Positions 1 to 10,100 of a stretch of DNA of 64,000 bases are shown here, piece after piece (position 1 is the first letter of the stretch; every line of letters starts with the position of its first letter). The position numbers were made by a program, and so were the translations under genes. The notes beneath the pieces were generated by a model. The model worked only from the letters and a program-made list of their open reading frames with translations, had not been told where the DNA came from and searched no databases. The DNA lies in assembly GCA_964019335.1 (NCBI GenBank), contig OZ025667.1:604501-668500 (forward strand), in the 5' to 3' direction. This stretch comes from Diplonema japonicum. Its lineage: Eukaryota > Euglenozoa > Diplonemea > Diplonemida > Diplonemidae.

Positions 1-418
1 GAGGTAAAAATTATGTCCTCGGGAGCCACAATCTGTCTCGGGGAAATAAACCCTACTTTATTGCCCCGGAATAAATAGTTATTTTTGTTGTTCACCACCT
101 TCAACACCTTTTTTTTAAAAAATCTTTTTCGAGACTAAACTGAGTTGGTTCGGCATTTTTTTTTTTTTCAATGACAATAAGACATCAAAGGAGAATGAGC
201 AATACAAACCTTCGCTAGAGGTTTCCCATTTCAATGTTTTTTTTTTTTTATTATTATTCTCCCACGCTAAGTCTGAAAAAGAAAAAAAAAGAGTCGCTGT
301 ATGACATAAAATTTGTTTCAGAAGAAGTGAAACCAAAAAGAAATAAAATAAAAAAAATAATAATAATTGTGGAATGCGTCGTCCTAATGTAAATCTCACC
401 GATTTTTATGGGCAAGAG

Positions 419-455
<37 letters not shown>

Positions 456-1942
456 TATTCTTCAAGATTTTTATCCTTATGTGCCCCTTATGCGAATTGT
501 CGGGTTCCTTGTACCTACCTGCCAGTATGGCAGCAAGAGATACAAAACCTCAGTTTTCCCTGTGCGTCAACGGGATAAGTTGGTCGAAGAGGAGGGAAGC
601 CACTGCAGATGACCTGCACCAAGGCAGCAACCTACTCTTCACCCCCTTTTTTTTTCCCTTTTTTCTTGGAATTAAGCCAGCAACCTTCTCATAGAAGCCT
701 AAGAGATGATGATATTCCCATTCCCTTTTCCTTGTTTCCCACCCCATTGTTTAACATTCCATATCTTCTACCAAGAGAAACAGAAAAAAAAAAAAAAAAA
801 AAAAAAAAACAACAATGGGAAGAGATTGTAAGTATTTCTTTGTTTTTTTCTTTCTTTCTTTTATTTTATCCCCTCCCTCCCCTCTTCTCCCCTCTATCTA
901 TTTTGGTATTTCTTCTTTTTCTTTCTCATCTGGACAGAATGGGTTCAGCGAGGGGGTGGGAAGGTGAGATATCTTTGGCACCTTTTTTTTTTTTTTTTTT
1001 TTTTCTCTCTCTCTTTTTTTTTTAGTAGCTGGAAACCTTTTAGTTCCCCCTCCCCCCCAACGAAGTTCTTTTTTTTTGAAGGGGGATAAATAAAAAAGGC
1101 TTACAGATCCTCCCCCTGCCTACTGTCTAGTTTCCCCATTAAGAAATAATCGAGCAAAAAAAAGGGGGGGGCCTGTGTAACTATTGTATAGTTGGCCTTG
1201 TGCCCTGCACAAGTCAGAAGTGTATACATTACACAGCTGGTGCTATGGTTACTTGATGCGGTGAACTCATCGCATCACTGCCAAACCAAGCATTCTAATG
1301 TGGTTTATTTAATCAAGGGTGGTCCTCAAGTGGGATTTGCCCTTAAACATCGCCTTTTATCTAATTACTATTATTTATACAGGTGGAAGTGTCCCCCCAC
1401 CCCACCATCCACTTTTTTTTTTCCTACCCTTGTAGAATGGATTTTTTTTTTTTTTTTTTTTTTTTTTGATATTCCCATCCACACGATGGGAGCAAGGCAA
1501 GCATTGTAAAGTTGCAAAATATATGGGTATTTCTATGGTAAAAAAAGAAAAAAAAAAAAAAAAAGAAAAAAGATCTCTGGGAAGAATTTCGGTAGGGAGG
1601 GGGTCTAGTGCCTTTTACCCGTGTTTTATAGGTCTCGGAAAATGGTGTTCTTTGTGTTTTTGACAGTTTTAATAAGATATGTTGGCCGCCGCTTTTTTTT
1701 TTTCTTTTTTTTTTTTTATTCCCCGGGTTTTCTGTAATGACATCTACCGTATAAAAACCCATATTCCACGCGAAGAAAAGAAGAAAGAAAATGGGGGAAA
1801 TGAAAAAGAAAAGAAAAAAAGAGAAAAAGGAAAACCAAGTGGAAGGGGAGGGGTGTTTATTGCATTTTCCTCTTTTCCCAATCACCCCCTTTTTTTTACA
1901 TTCTACTCTTTCCCCCCCTCTCTTGCAACTTTTTAACTCTCG

Positions 1943-1976
<34 letters not shown>

Positions 1977-1989
1977 GTGTCTTTGTGCG
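1..1989. other. Gene-free homopolymer-rich stretch
   Basis: I see no convincing gene here. The stretch is dominated by A and T runs, for example at 421-452, 783-810, 1441-1467 and 1943-1970. Open frames cross these runs and read as poly-Lys or poly-Phe. The only low-repeat islands are about 480-720, which has an open frame of modest length without recognisable similarity, and 1170-1360, which contains the SINE-like remnant described separately. Confidence 0.6.
1170..1358 (+). mobile_element. SINE-like remnant sharing a LINE 3' end
   Basis: This non-homopolymer island ends with a 40-nt block (1315-1354) that matches the 3' end of the LINE at 11477-11516 with one mismatch; both are followed by T residues. 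About 70 nt upstream, near 1243, is a stretch resembling a tRNA A box (TGGTGCTATGGTTA). A clear B box is not visible. A tRNA-derived SINE using the LINE tail, or a severely 5'-truncated LINE copy, would both explain it. The left boundary is a guess. Confidence 0.45.
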
Positions 1990-2940
1990 ATGCCTCACAA
2001 ATGGTCGGATCCGGTCAAGCAGAGCTTCTGTGGTAACCAGACCTCGCATCTTGTGATGAAGGGCAACGAGGCTGCGAGGCTCTGCCCTCCAGACAGTACA
2101 ATCAAGGTTGTAAGAGAAGACCTAGAAGTGGGCAACGCAATACCTTATAAAAACATGAAGGGAAAGAAAAGGAGAGGCGGGTGGGTACAGTGGGGAAGCC
2201 GTACTGTGTCGAATGACGACACCACTAAAGTGTTCGGTGGGAGAGTGAAAGATTTTCTAGAAGTAGACACGGACCTCTACGCAGTCTTAGAAATCGAAGA
2301 AAAAGAAAAAAAAGAAGATCAAAATCCTGAAGAAGAAGAAACCGCCCTCCCCAGCCTGTTTAGCATTTTCAAGGATGGTGACAATTACCACACATCCCCT
2401 CTGAATCAGGTGACGGGTGGTACTACATACTCTCAGAAAGATCTTCCAGACGATCTTGCGAAGGTTGTCTCGCGAGGACTGTACCTTCAGAAGGACTCGG
2501 ACCCCCCGGTGCTTTTGGAAAGCGATGCAACACCGCAAACGACAGCAGCGTTCGCACCGTTTCAACAGGGAGATGGTTTTTTCATCGTAACATCCTCATG
2601 TGTTTATTCTTCAACTGGAGAAATCGTTCAGAAAATCCCATTTACAACCCCCATCCTTGCCGTTTGCTGTCTTAATAGCACAAACACACTCCGGGTCATG
2701 ACCGGGACCAAGTACCCATCCCCTATTGAAGAGCAACCTACCTTTATGTACACACCCGACGCCGTCACATCGAGCTACGGGGACCTGTTGTTCTACGATC
2801 TGAGCGAAACCTCAACAAAAGAAACCCTTAACAAAGAAGGAACGGACATGGCGGCATTGCTCGCTGGTATCGGTGCCATGCTCGACGAGAAGCTGAAACC
2901 ATTGCAAGACAGGTTGGAGAAACTAGAAGCGAAACAGTAA
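1990..2940 (+). CDS. Uncharacterised protein with C-terminal amphipathic helix
   Basis: This 316-residue frame opens with the first ATG after a long A run. The composition changes sharply from homopolymer to mixed codons at the start, which supports a real gene. Residues about 95-115 are very acidic (a Glu/Lys-rich stretch). The middle (about 185-280) is beta-like with alternating hydrophobics. The last 30 residues, after an Ala/Leu/Gly segment, form a heptad-like helix. I recognise no family. The TAA stop runs directly into an A tract. No signal peptide or membrane segment is seen. Confidence 0.65.
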   Translation: MPHKWSDPVKQSFCGNQTSHLVMKGNEAARLCPPDSTIKVVREDLEVGNAIPYKNMKGKKRRGGWVQWGSRTVSNDDTTKVFGGRVKDFLEVDTDLYAVLEIEEKEKKEDQNPEEEETALPSLFSIFKDGDNYHTSPLNQVTGGTTYSQKDLPDDLAKVVSRGLYLQKDSDPPVLLESDATPQTTAAFAPFQQGDGFFIVTSSCVYSSTGEIVQKIPFTTPILAVCCLNSTNTLRVMTGTKYPSPIEEQPTFMYTPDAVTSSYGDLLFYDLSETSTKETLNKEGTDMAALLAGIGAMLDEKLKPLQDRLEKLEAKQ

Positions 2941-2997
2941 AAAAAAAAAAAAAAAAGGAATTCTTGTTTTTCTTTTACACCAACCCCTTATTTCAGA

Positions 2998-4008
2998 ATG
3001 CTCCGACCGCTTTTATACACAACATGCTGCACCGCTGCTGTGGGGTACCCGTCGTGGGCGAACCCGTTACTGTACACAGATACGGTTGAGAAGACTATAT
3101 TTATATCGTCGTTCCAACAGGATGTCAAGGTGATGAAGAGTAGGTACGACCTGAAGACGGCAAAGCAACAGTGCAACGCCGAAGTGACGGAAGTTATAGA
3201 GTACGACTTCTCCCCAAGGAGCCTCGACCTCCTGAAGGACCCGAGAAATACCATTCCGTACTACTCTAGAATGGAACGACAGTACCACCAAGATCCTTCC
3301 GATCTACAAATATCACTACGTTCAGTTACCGTACTCTCCGGTGCGTCATGGGTGGCCATCAAGTCCAGCGGATACCTAACAGTTCAAAACCAAGCATTCT
3401 TCGGGATTGATTTGGAATTTTCCCCGCCGTCACGAGGGAGGGTCAAGGTGAAGATTGTTCTTGACATCGTGAATTTCCTGGAATCAAGGCAAGACTACAA
3501 TCTTATAAAATGGCGGCCCTTCGGCAACAATTGGGAAGGCCCAACGGGTGCTTTTATCGCGAATATATCTATCGACGTGCACCTGCCGTGGGGTTCGAAC
3601 TCTCGAGATTCCCACCCTGTTAAACACAAACTACCGCCGAATAAAGGCTTCAACATATTCACAACACTAAGAGACCCCCTTCCAGACGAGGACTGGTCCC
3701 CCACATCTGTCGCTGTACGGTACGAGTACAACCTGTGGACCTCGGAGTGGGAAACCCTCCCGCCGCAAACCCTTAAAATCGACCTTCTCTTCGACCAACA
3801 GCAGCCGCGGTGCAACGCCTTCCCTTACTGGATCTACCTCGTGTCATTTGGAGCGGCGCTTGTGTTTTTCGCGTTCTTTTTTTCGGTCGTTGGTTTCCTT
3901 TACTTTGAAAAGCCTTGGATTACGTTTCTAAGAGAGGACTCCTTGAATGCACGGCGGTACCAGCTGTGGAAGTTTCGAGAAAAGAAACTGGAAGATGAGA
4001 TGCGTTAA
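2998..4008 (+). CDS. Predicted single-pass membrane protein, unknown
   Basis: A 336-residue protein. The N-terminal 20 residues are moderately hydrophobic and could be a signal peptide. A large extracytoplasmic-looking part rich in Trp, Tyr and Pro follows. One strong membrane helix lies near residues 278-300 (YWIYLVSFGAALVFFAFFF), then a short basic tail of about 35 residues. This is the topology of a type I membrane protein with a small cytosolic tail. It starts about 60 nt after the previous stop. I do not recognise the family. Confidence 0.7.
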   Translation: MLRPLLYTTCCTAAVGYPSWANPLLYTDTVEKTIFISSFQQDVKVMKSRYDLKTAKQQCNAEVTEVIEYDFSPRSLDLLKDPRNTIPYYSRMERQYHQDPSDLQISLRSVTVLSGASWVAIKSSGYLTVQNQAFFGIDLEFSPPSRGRVKVKIVLDIVNFLESRQDYNLIKWRPFGNNWEGPTGAFIANISIDVHLPWGSNSRDSHPVKHKLPPNKGFNIFTTLRDPLPDEDWSPTSVAVRYEYNLWTSEWETLPPQTLKIDLLFDQQQPRCNAFPYWIYLVSFGAALVFFAFFFSVVGFLYFEKPWITFLREDSLNARRYQLWKFREKKLEDEMR

Positions 4009-4140
4009 AAAAAGAAAAAAAAAAACTATTTTTACAAATAGATCACCCCCCCCCCTCTTTTTCTTTATCCTCTATTCTTCTAAAAGATTTATAAAAAACG
4101 CAACGGAAAAAAAAAAGAGAGGGTAAAAAGAGAAAAGCAA

Positions 4141-4500
4141 ATGCTGAGAAGAAGTTTTGCCAGGCTGTGTGAGATCAATGTGACGTTTAAGACCCATGGA
4201 GGTGAGATTGTGAAGGCTAAAGGAAAACTTGGGATGTCGCTTATGGAGGCTGGGAAGGGTGCTGGGGTAGACATCGAGGCAGCCTGCGATGGTGCCTGTG
4301 CTTGCAGTACTTGCCATTGTTTCGTTGCACCCGAATGGTTGGATAAAATCCCCGCTGCCACTGAGGACGAAGAAGACATGCTTGACATGGCAATGGATCT
4401 TAGAGACAACAGCCGGCTTGCGTGCCAGATCGACCTCACCCCTGAACTCAATGGGATTGAGGTGGAAATGCCGCAGGAGGTTGCCAGCCAGCTTTCGTGA
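4141..4500 (+). CDS. Mitochondrial [2Fe-2S] ferredoxin (adrenodoxin type)
   Basis: A 119-residue ferredoxin. The cluster-binding motif C-D-G-A-C-A-C-S-T-C (about residues 50-59) supplies three cysteine ligands, and the fourth lies in the C-terminal R-L-A-C-Q segment. This spacing and the acidic E-D-E-E-D-M-L-D stretch are typical of adrenodoxin/Yah1 proteins. They pass electrons from ferredoxin reductase to Fe-S cluster assembly or haem/steroid enzymes in the mitochondrial matrix. The first residues (MLRRSFARL) are basic and look like a short mitochondrial presequence. Length is slightly short for the family because the presequence is short. Confidence 0.93.
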   Translation: MLRRSFARLCEINVTFKTHGGEIVKAKGKLGMSLMEAGKGAGVDIEAACDGACACSTCHCFVAPEWLDKIPAATEDEEDMLDMAMDLRDNSRLACQIDLTPELNGIEVEMPQEVASQLS

Positions 4501-4896
4501 GAGTTCTTGAAATGGGCTCTTTTTTTCTTTTTCTTTCCAATGTGTGTTTTTTTCTTTTTTTTTCTTTTTTTTTTCTTTTTTTCTTTTTCGTAGTTTTATT
4601 TGTCATCACTCGTGTTGAAAGAATTTTACTTTTTTTTTTCTGTACTTTATTGGTGTCCGACCGTGCCAATAAAGTCAATAGGTAATACGGTTTGAAAAGA
4701 AGAAAAATAGAAGAAGAGTAAAAGACGAGAAGACAGAGGGAAGAATCAATAGAAAGCGAAGAACTAGGAAGACAAATCAAAAGAAGGAAGCGAAGGACGA
4801 AAAAGACTGGAGGATAAAATCAAAGCGAAGCGAAAGGACGAGAAGACAATAACAACAGAGAAGGTAAAAACGACAGAAGGGATAGGTCGGAGCAGG
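4501..4896. other. T-rich 3' flank of ferredoxin gene, then LINE 5' leader
   Basis: Positions 4518-4636 are T-rich flank. From 4637 the sequence changes to a spliced-leader-like 16-mer. A purine-rich leader of about 240 nt (repeated GAAG, AAGACGAG and similar) then leads to LINE ORF1. No gene is seen. Confidence 0.5.
4637..4652 (+). other. Spliced-leader exon 3'-end-like sequence
   Basis: TTTCTGTACTTTATTG is followed directly by GT. From memory this equals the conserved 3' end of the Leishmania and Diplonema spliced-leader exons. The more 5' SL bases are not present; instead a T run precedes it. Its location at the edge between the ferredoxin flank and the LINE leader fits a LINE RNA that was trans-spliced before integration and then 5'-truncated. 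The alternative is a chance match in T-rich DNA. Confidence 0.45.
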
Positions 4897-7107
4897 ATGG
4901 GGTTCCAAGACCTCTCACGAGCGCTGAAGGGGTTTGGCATGACGGTGGAGGCGGGGAAGGACTACACCTTGTACGGAGTGCTAGCAAAGAAGTTAGCGAT
5001 GAAGAAGGCAGAGGTGCAGGGCATGGTCCTGCAGGAACTGAGGCGGAACGAGGCGGAGTACACCCCACTCGTGGAAGGAGGAGACTTCGACGGCTTCTGT
5101 GTAGCACACAGCCGAGAAGGATCCGTCGCAGACAGCCTGTGCATCCAGGCCGCCGCAAGAGCACTGAAAGCCAACATTCATGTTGCAGTGCTTGCAGAGG
5201 GGTCCCTAGTAGTGCAGGTCGCTCAAGGCGGGAAAAAGAGGGTGCACATAGGGCACGACGGACAGGGAAGGTTCTGCTTTGTCGCTGAGCCCTTCGAAAA
5301 AGGGGTGCTGAAGACCGTTCAACGGAAGTTTGAGCTGGTGAAGGTGAGGATGCCAACGACTGACGGAGAACGCAAATCCTGGCGCACCCCCAGCAACAAC
5401 AAGAAGAGAACGGCCCCAGTGAAGGAGGACGCCAAGAAAGTGTGGAAGCTAGAAAAGGACCAGTTTCAAGTCCCCTTCATCGAGATGGAGGACATGGCGA
5501 AGGGAATGGACGGCGTGGTGCTACTGTCTGAGGAGAGTTTGTTGAAGGTGCAGGCAATGAAATGGTCAGGGATCAAGGGGGTGCTCACGAAGCAAGGGGG
5601 GGACGGAAGGCTGGAAGTCGACATCGTCGTCAAGACGGCAACCGAGTACAGCAACAAGACGATGTTCCTGACGGCGCTGAGCGGGAGAGTCGAGCTGGTT
5701 GCACCTACAGGCACGGTGGACATAGACCTGGGGAAGATGTTCGTCAGAGCAGCAGTTGTGGTCGCGAAAGAGCACGCCTCGCCAGAACTCTGGGAACGAA
5801 TGGTGAACGGACCGCACGGCCAGCTGAGGAAGATGGGCTGCCGGGGCGTCCTGAGGGTAGACAAGCACCTGAACGGGGTACAACGAGTCGACGCGCTGGT
5901 AACGCTCCCGAAGGAAAGGCTGGCGGGGATGCTGAAGGACTCAGGGAAGGACGGGGTCTTCCTCAAACTGAAAGACGGGAAGCTCGGGCCGGTTGCGTGG
6001 CTTCCAAAGGACACAACGCTGGACGTAGCGTTGGCGCAGGCAGAGGCGGAGGGTCTGGCGATGCGGGACGGTGACGGCCGCATCGGGATACGGACGACGG
6101 AGGAACGGAAGATCGCCATCCTCAACAAGGCGATGGGAGAGGGTGCGAGGCTGGAGGGCCAACACGGGGAGCCGACGTGGAAGCTCACCGGGCTCTACTC
6201 GGATTGCAGCGAACAGCACGTGGAGAGGATCACCGCAAAGATGGGATGGAAGGGAGTACCAGTCAGAGGCGGATGGAGCAACGGGACACGGTGCTGGTAC
6301 ATCAGAGGAACGAAACCTCCGACCGACAAGGTGAGGATCACGACCCCGACAGGGAAGATCCTAAACTGCAGAATCACGTCGGATACGTCGCCCAGACCGA
6401 TGGCCACCTTAAAGTCACACCCAGGGCAGACATGGAGCAGAAAACAGTCCTCGCCAGCTGGGGCCAAGTCCTATCTGAACGCGGCAGCAGGGGTTGCTAA
6501 GACTACTCCCACCCCTAGCACCAAGACTCAGGCAACGAAGGATTCGCCAGACACAAAGGGAAAGGTGCAAAAGAACACGTCGATGGAAGACCGTCTAGGT
6601 GCGATCGAAAAAGCGATTCAGAAACTCTCCGGCAGACCACTCAAGAAACCAAAGGAGTCGTCGGAGGTCCTGAAACTGAGAAAGGAAAATGACGAGCTAC
6701 GCCAGGAGGTACGCCAACTACAGCAGGCGATGACGGAGCTAACAGCCCAACTGAAGGTATTCGTGAAGCAGGGGCAGAGGTCGGAAGAAGCATGCTCCCC
6801 GCAGTATGGCACGGAGATGGAAGGAACAGAAGATGCTGAGTCTAGTTTGGGACCACCGCCTACGGGGACGGATACGGACATTGAAACTGAAGGGGGAGAC
6901 GGGGACGAGGAACTGTTGGAGGAAGGAGACCTTACCATTTGCGTGACAGGAAAGACGCACGTCTTCAACGGCACGTACTCGACCTGGAGGGGAGCAGTGT
7001 GCAAGATATGCGATGAAGGGGTGCACAAGAAGAACCAGGCCCAACAATGCATAATAAACGAGTGCAGGACCACCGTGTGCCGTAGTTGTATGGAAGGCGG
7101 GTGGTGA
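4897..7107 (+). CDS. LINE ORF1: OTU-like domain, coiled coil, zinc-binding C-terminus
   Basis: A 736-residue protein. Residues about 20-135 resemble an OTU-type cysteine-protease fold: a DYTLYGVLA segment sits where the D-G-N-C-L-F nucleophile motif belongs, and an IQAAARALKANIHV helix-strand follows. The catalytic Cys seems replaced by Thr, and no HY pair is seen at the end, so it is probably inactive. Residues about 565-630 are a Glu/Lys/Gln/Leu-rich coiled coil, as in many LINE ORF1 proteins. The tail (about 700-736) has Cys pairs (CKIC, ECRTTVCRSC) suggesting a treble-clef zinc site. It likely binds the element RNA. The frame ends at TGA 7105, after which the same frame stays open for 4353 nt. 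Confidence 0.8.
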   Translation: MGFQDLSRALKGFGMTVEAGKDYTLYGVLAKKLAMKKAEVQGMVLQELRRNEAEYTPLVEGGDFDGFCVAHSREGSVADSLCIQAAARALKANIHVAVLAEGSLVVQVAQGGKKRVHIGHDGQGRFCFVAEPFEKGVLKTVQRKFELVKVRMPTTDGERKSWRTPSNNKKRTAPVKEDAKKVWKLEKDQFQVPFIEMEDMAKGMDGVVLLSEESLLKVQAMKWSGIKGVLTKQGGDGRLEVDIVVKTATEYSNKTMFLTALSGRVELVAPTGTVDIDLGKMFVRAAVVVAKEHASPELWERMVNGPHGQLRKMGCRGVLRVDKHLNGVQRVDALVTLPKERLAGMLKDSGKDGVFLKLKDGKLGPVAWLPKDTTLDVALAQAEAEGLAMRDGDGRIGIRTTEERKIAILNKAMGEGARLEGQHGEPTWKLTGLYSDCSEQHVERITAKMGWKGVPVRGGWSNGTRCWYIRGTKPPTDKVRITTPTGKILNCRITSDTSPRPMATLKSHPGQTWSRKQSSPAGAKSYLNAAAGVAKTTPTPSTKTQATKDSPDTKGKVQKNTSMEDRLGAIEKAIQKLSGRPLKKPKESSEVLKLRKENDELRQEVRQLQQAMTELTAQLKVFVKQGQRSEEACSPQYGTEMEGTEDAESSLGPPPTGTDTDIETEGGDGDEELLEEGDLTICVTGKTHVFNGTYSTWRGAVCKICDEGVHKKNQAQQCIINECRTTVCRSCMEGGW

Positions 7108-7110
7108 CTG
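7105..7110 (+). promoter_or_regulatory. Candidate readthrough stop codon (TGA CTG)
   Basis: The ORF1 stop TGA is followed by CTG. Downstream the same frame has no stop from 7108 to 11460, and there is no ATG before the 2A-like motif. UGA followed by CU is a context known to favour stop-codon readthrough in eukaryotes (UGA CUA being the strong form). An alternative is that this copy carries a TGG-to-TGA mutation in a formerly single ORF. Confidence 0.5.
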
Positions 7111-10100
7111 ACATATGATAAACGACCCCCAACCCCGCCGAACGGCCAACACCCTAACCTAAACAATTTCATCAATCACAATTATAATCATCACCACACG
7201 ACCACCCGGCCCCGGTCGAAGCACGACCCGAGGTTGCTCTCCGACAGAGAATCGAAGCAACTGGTCGAGGATGGGGTGGAGCCAAACCCGGGACCCGGAC
7301 CGGCGAACGACGAGTTGGAGAGACGCGGAACAGACGAGCTCACCCTATTCACGCACAATGGCGCGGCCCTAAACAACAGGCTGGGTGAATATGCTGGAGT
7401 CCTCCCAGACGTCTTCTGCATCCAGGAGACGGCGCTCACAGCCCAGACACAGCTGGAAGTGGAACGCGTGCTCAGAGATGACGAATGGGGCAGGCAGTAC
7501 ACCAGATTCTGGGGGAAACCGCAGCCAGGCAGGAAGGCAAACGAGATCTCGTCGCTAACAATCGCCAAACGGGGAGGGCTGGGAACCCTGGTGAAGAGAC
7601 CCCGAACGGCGATAAAATGCGAGACTCCAGGACCCCACAAGGACAGATGGACTCATGTGAAGATTTCCCTGGATGCAGGAAAAAGGTGGCTTCATGTGAT
7701 CAACGTGTACTGCCACTCAGGGCAGGACCCGGTAATGAAGAACGCCAGGGAGGAACTACTACACCACATCCTGCAACGCGTGAGGTTCGATCTGGGAGAG
7801 GTACCAGTTGCGGTGGTCGGAGACTTCAACACTGACGAGGAACGATCACCGACGCTGAGAAGGGCACTCCAGAGAGACTGGGTGGATGCAGCTGAGTTCT
7901 GTGCCAAGAAGAGAGGACAGGAGCCGGAGAACACCTTCGTCAGGTCCAATTGCGGCACGAGGATCGACCGGATCCTGTTGAACAACATCGCGGCTCAAGG
8001 ACTGATACACTGCGGGATAACGGAGGAGGTGCTCGGATCAGACCATCGCTGCCTGTCACTAAAGCTTAACATCCCAGCATATCGACAACTCGTCATGAGG
8101 TACAACATACCACAAGAGATCCCGAAGACGAAGAAGGCACCGCCGGGGACCGCAGTGAACCTCATGGACAACTCCAACTTCCGGAAACTGATAGAAGAAG
8201 GCAAGACGACAGACGCTTTCTCGGTAATCTCAGGCATAGCGGAGAAATACCTGCTGCACAACTACGGTGGACCTCAGCGAGGGATGTTTGTAGGGAGAGG
8301 GAACATCCGCAAACCGGTGCTGACAGAACTAAGTGCGAGGTCGTCGACCCAGGCTGGAGGGGCAATCCCGACGAGACAGATGCAACTGGAGAAACTCAAA
8401 AAGAAGATCGGGATCGCCAAAGAAAGGATGCATGCTCAGCTGGAGGAGGGATACCATGGCCCACTGCCGACGGAAACGAGGAACATCCTTAAGAACATCT
8501 CGCAACTGGGGGCGGCGCTCAAGGTGGAATACTGCCAGATAGATGCGACAGAGGGTTTCGATGCAATCTGGGAGAACCTAGACATAGCGGGGGACTTCGT
8601 CGAGGGGGAGAGATCCGAACTCATCGCCCACCGGAAAGAGTGCCAGAAAAAAGCTTACGAGCGGTCCATACGCGCAGACTTTGGGGACGAGCGAAAGCAC
8701 ATCACAGCGTGGGTGAAGGACAGCCCGGAACAGAAAACGGAAGCAGTGAGCACGGAGGAGGGAGTGACGGCAAACCTGCGGGAAATGGACGCGGTGATGC
8801 GAAAGGCGTGGTCAGCGATTTTCTGTGCACGGGAACCAAAGGATGAGCCACAATTCGAAACGTTCAGAAAGAAATACGCAAACTTCATCGGGGAAAAACC
8901 AATGCCGCAGAGCGCGATAGACGCTGACCTCCTGAAAGAGGTAATCAGGAAAAAGCCTGACAAAGGAGCGTGCGGAGTGGATGGATGGCGCATCAGCGAG
9001 CTGAAGCGACTGCCGAAGCCCATCCTCAGCGGATTCGCGGATCTCTTCAACCTCGTTGAGAGAACAGGACAATGGCCGGAGCAGATCACAACAGCCCTGG
9101 TAACGCTCACACCGAAAGGGGAGGGGTCGGCACCCCTAAACCACCGGCCAATCACGGTGACCAGCACCATCTACCGGCTGTGGGCAAGCGCGAGACTGAA
9201 GCAGGTGCTAGGCTGGCAAGAGCGGTGGATCACGCCAAATCAGCACGGATTCAGGCCTAAGCACAGCACGACTTCAGCTCTGATGGAACTCTGTACAAAG
9301 TTGGAACTAGCACTAGTCGAGGGAGAACCACTCCAAGGAATAGCCCTTGACTTCAGCAAGTGCTTCGACATGGTACCGCAGAGACTATCACTGGACCTGA
9401 TGAGTGCAATGGGCCTGGCAGAACCAATAAGGAGAGCACTCCAAGGGATGTACAACCAGATTTCAAGGAGGTTTAAGTTCCCGATTGGAGTGGGCGACCC
9501 GTTCGAGGCAACCAACGGCATCCTCCAGGGCTGCCCATTGTCGGTGATCATCATCAACGCGCTGCTTTCTGTGATGATCAAGACGATGGAGGCAGCGGGG
9601 GTGGACGTTGTAGCCTACGCGGACGATGCATACCTCCTGGCGAAGCTCCGCTCGATTCTGCAGGCAGGGATAGATGGCGCACTGGAGTTCTGCACCCTAA
9701 CAGACATGAAGCTGAACGACACAAAGACCGTTGCCTTCGGCACGGCTAGAGGGTTCAAATCCGAGGTCTTGGGGAACAGAAAGGAGAGCCGGAAGGGCGT
9801 TGAGGTCACAGTGCCGTACAAAACGGTAAAGAGCCTGAAGGCACTCGGGGTGCAGCTGAGCATGGAAGCAGGAACGACATGGAACGCCCCATCGACCAAA
9901 GCATTCGGGTCCCTGGATAGACTGGGGAACACGAACCTGGCCTTCGAAACCAAAGCGCACTTTGTGAGCTCGTCGATACTGCCCTCCTGCCTATACGCGA
10001 GCCCCTTCTCACCGCCGAATAAGGAAACGATCAAGAAATTGACGACGAGGATCACAGTATGCCTATGGGGCCCCCACCACCGTGGCCGCTCGCCCATTGC

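Noticed and set aside
1424-1885. Minus-strand frame of 153 residues
   Set aside because: It consists of poly-Phe and poly-Lys from homopolymer runs and has no normal codon composition.
5466-6188. Minus-strand frame of 240 residues inside LINE ORF1
   Set aside because: It is a shadow of ORF1 with Ser/Pro-rich content and no recognisable domain.
7234-7236. TTG as the start codon of LINE ORF2
   Set aside because: TTG starts are not usual in eukaryotic nuclear genes, and the frame is open further upstream to the ORF1 stop, so readthrough explains the arrangement better.
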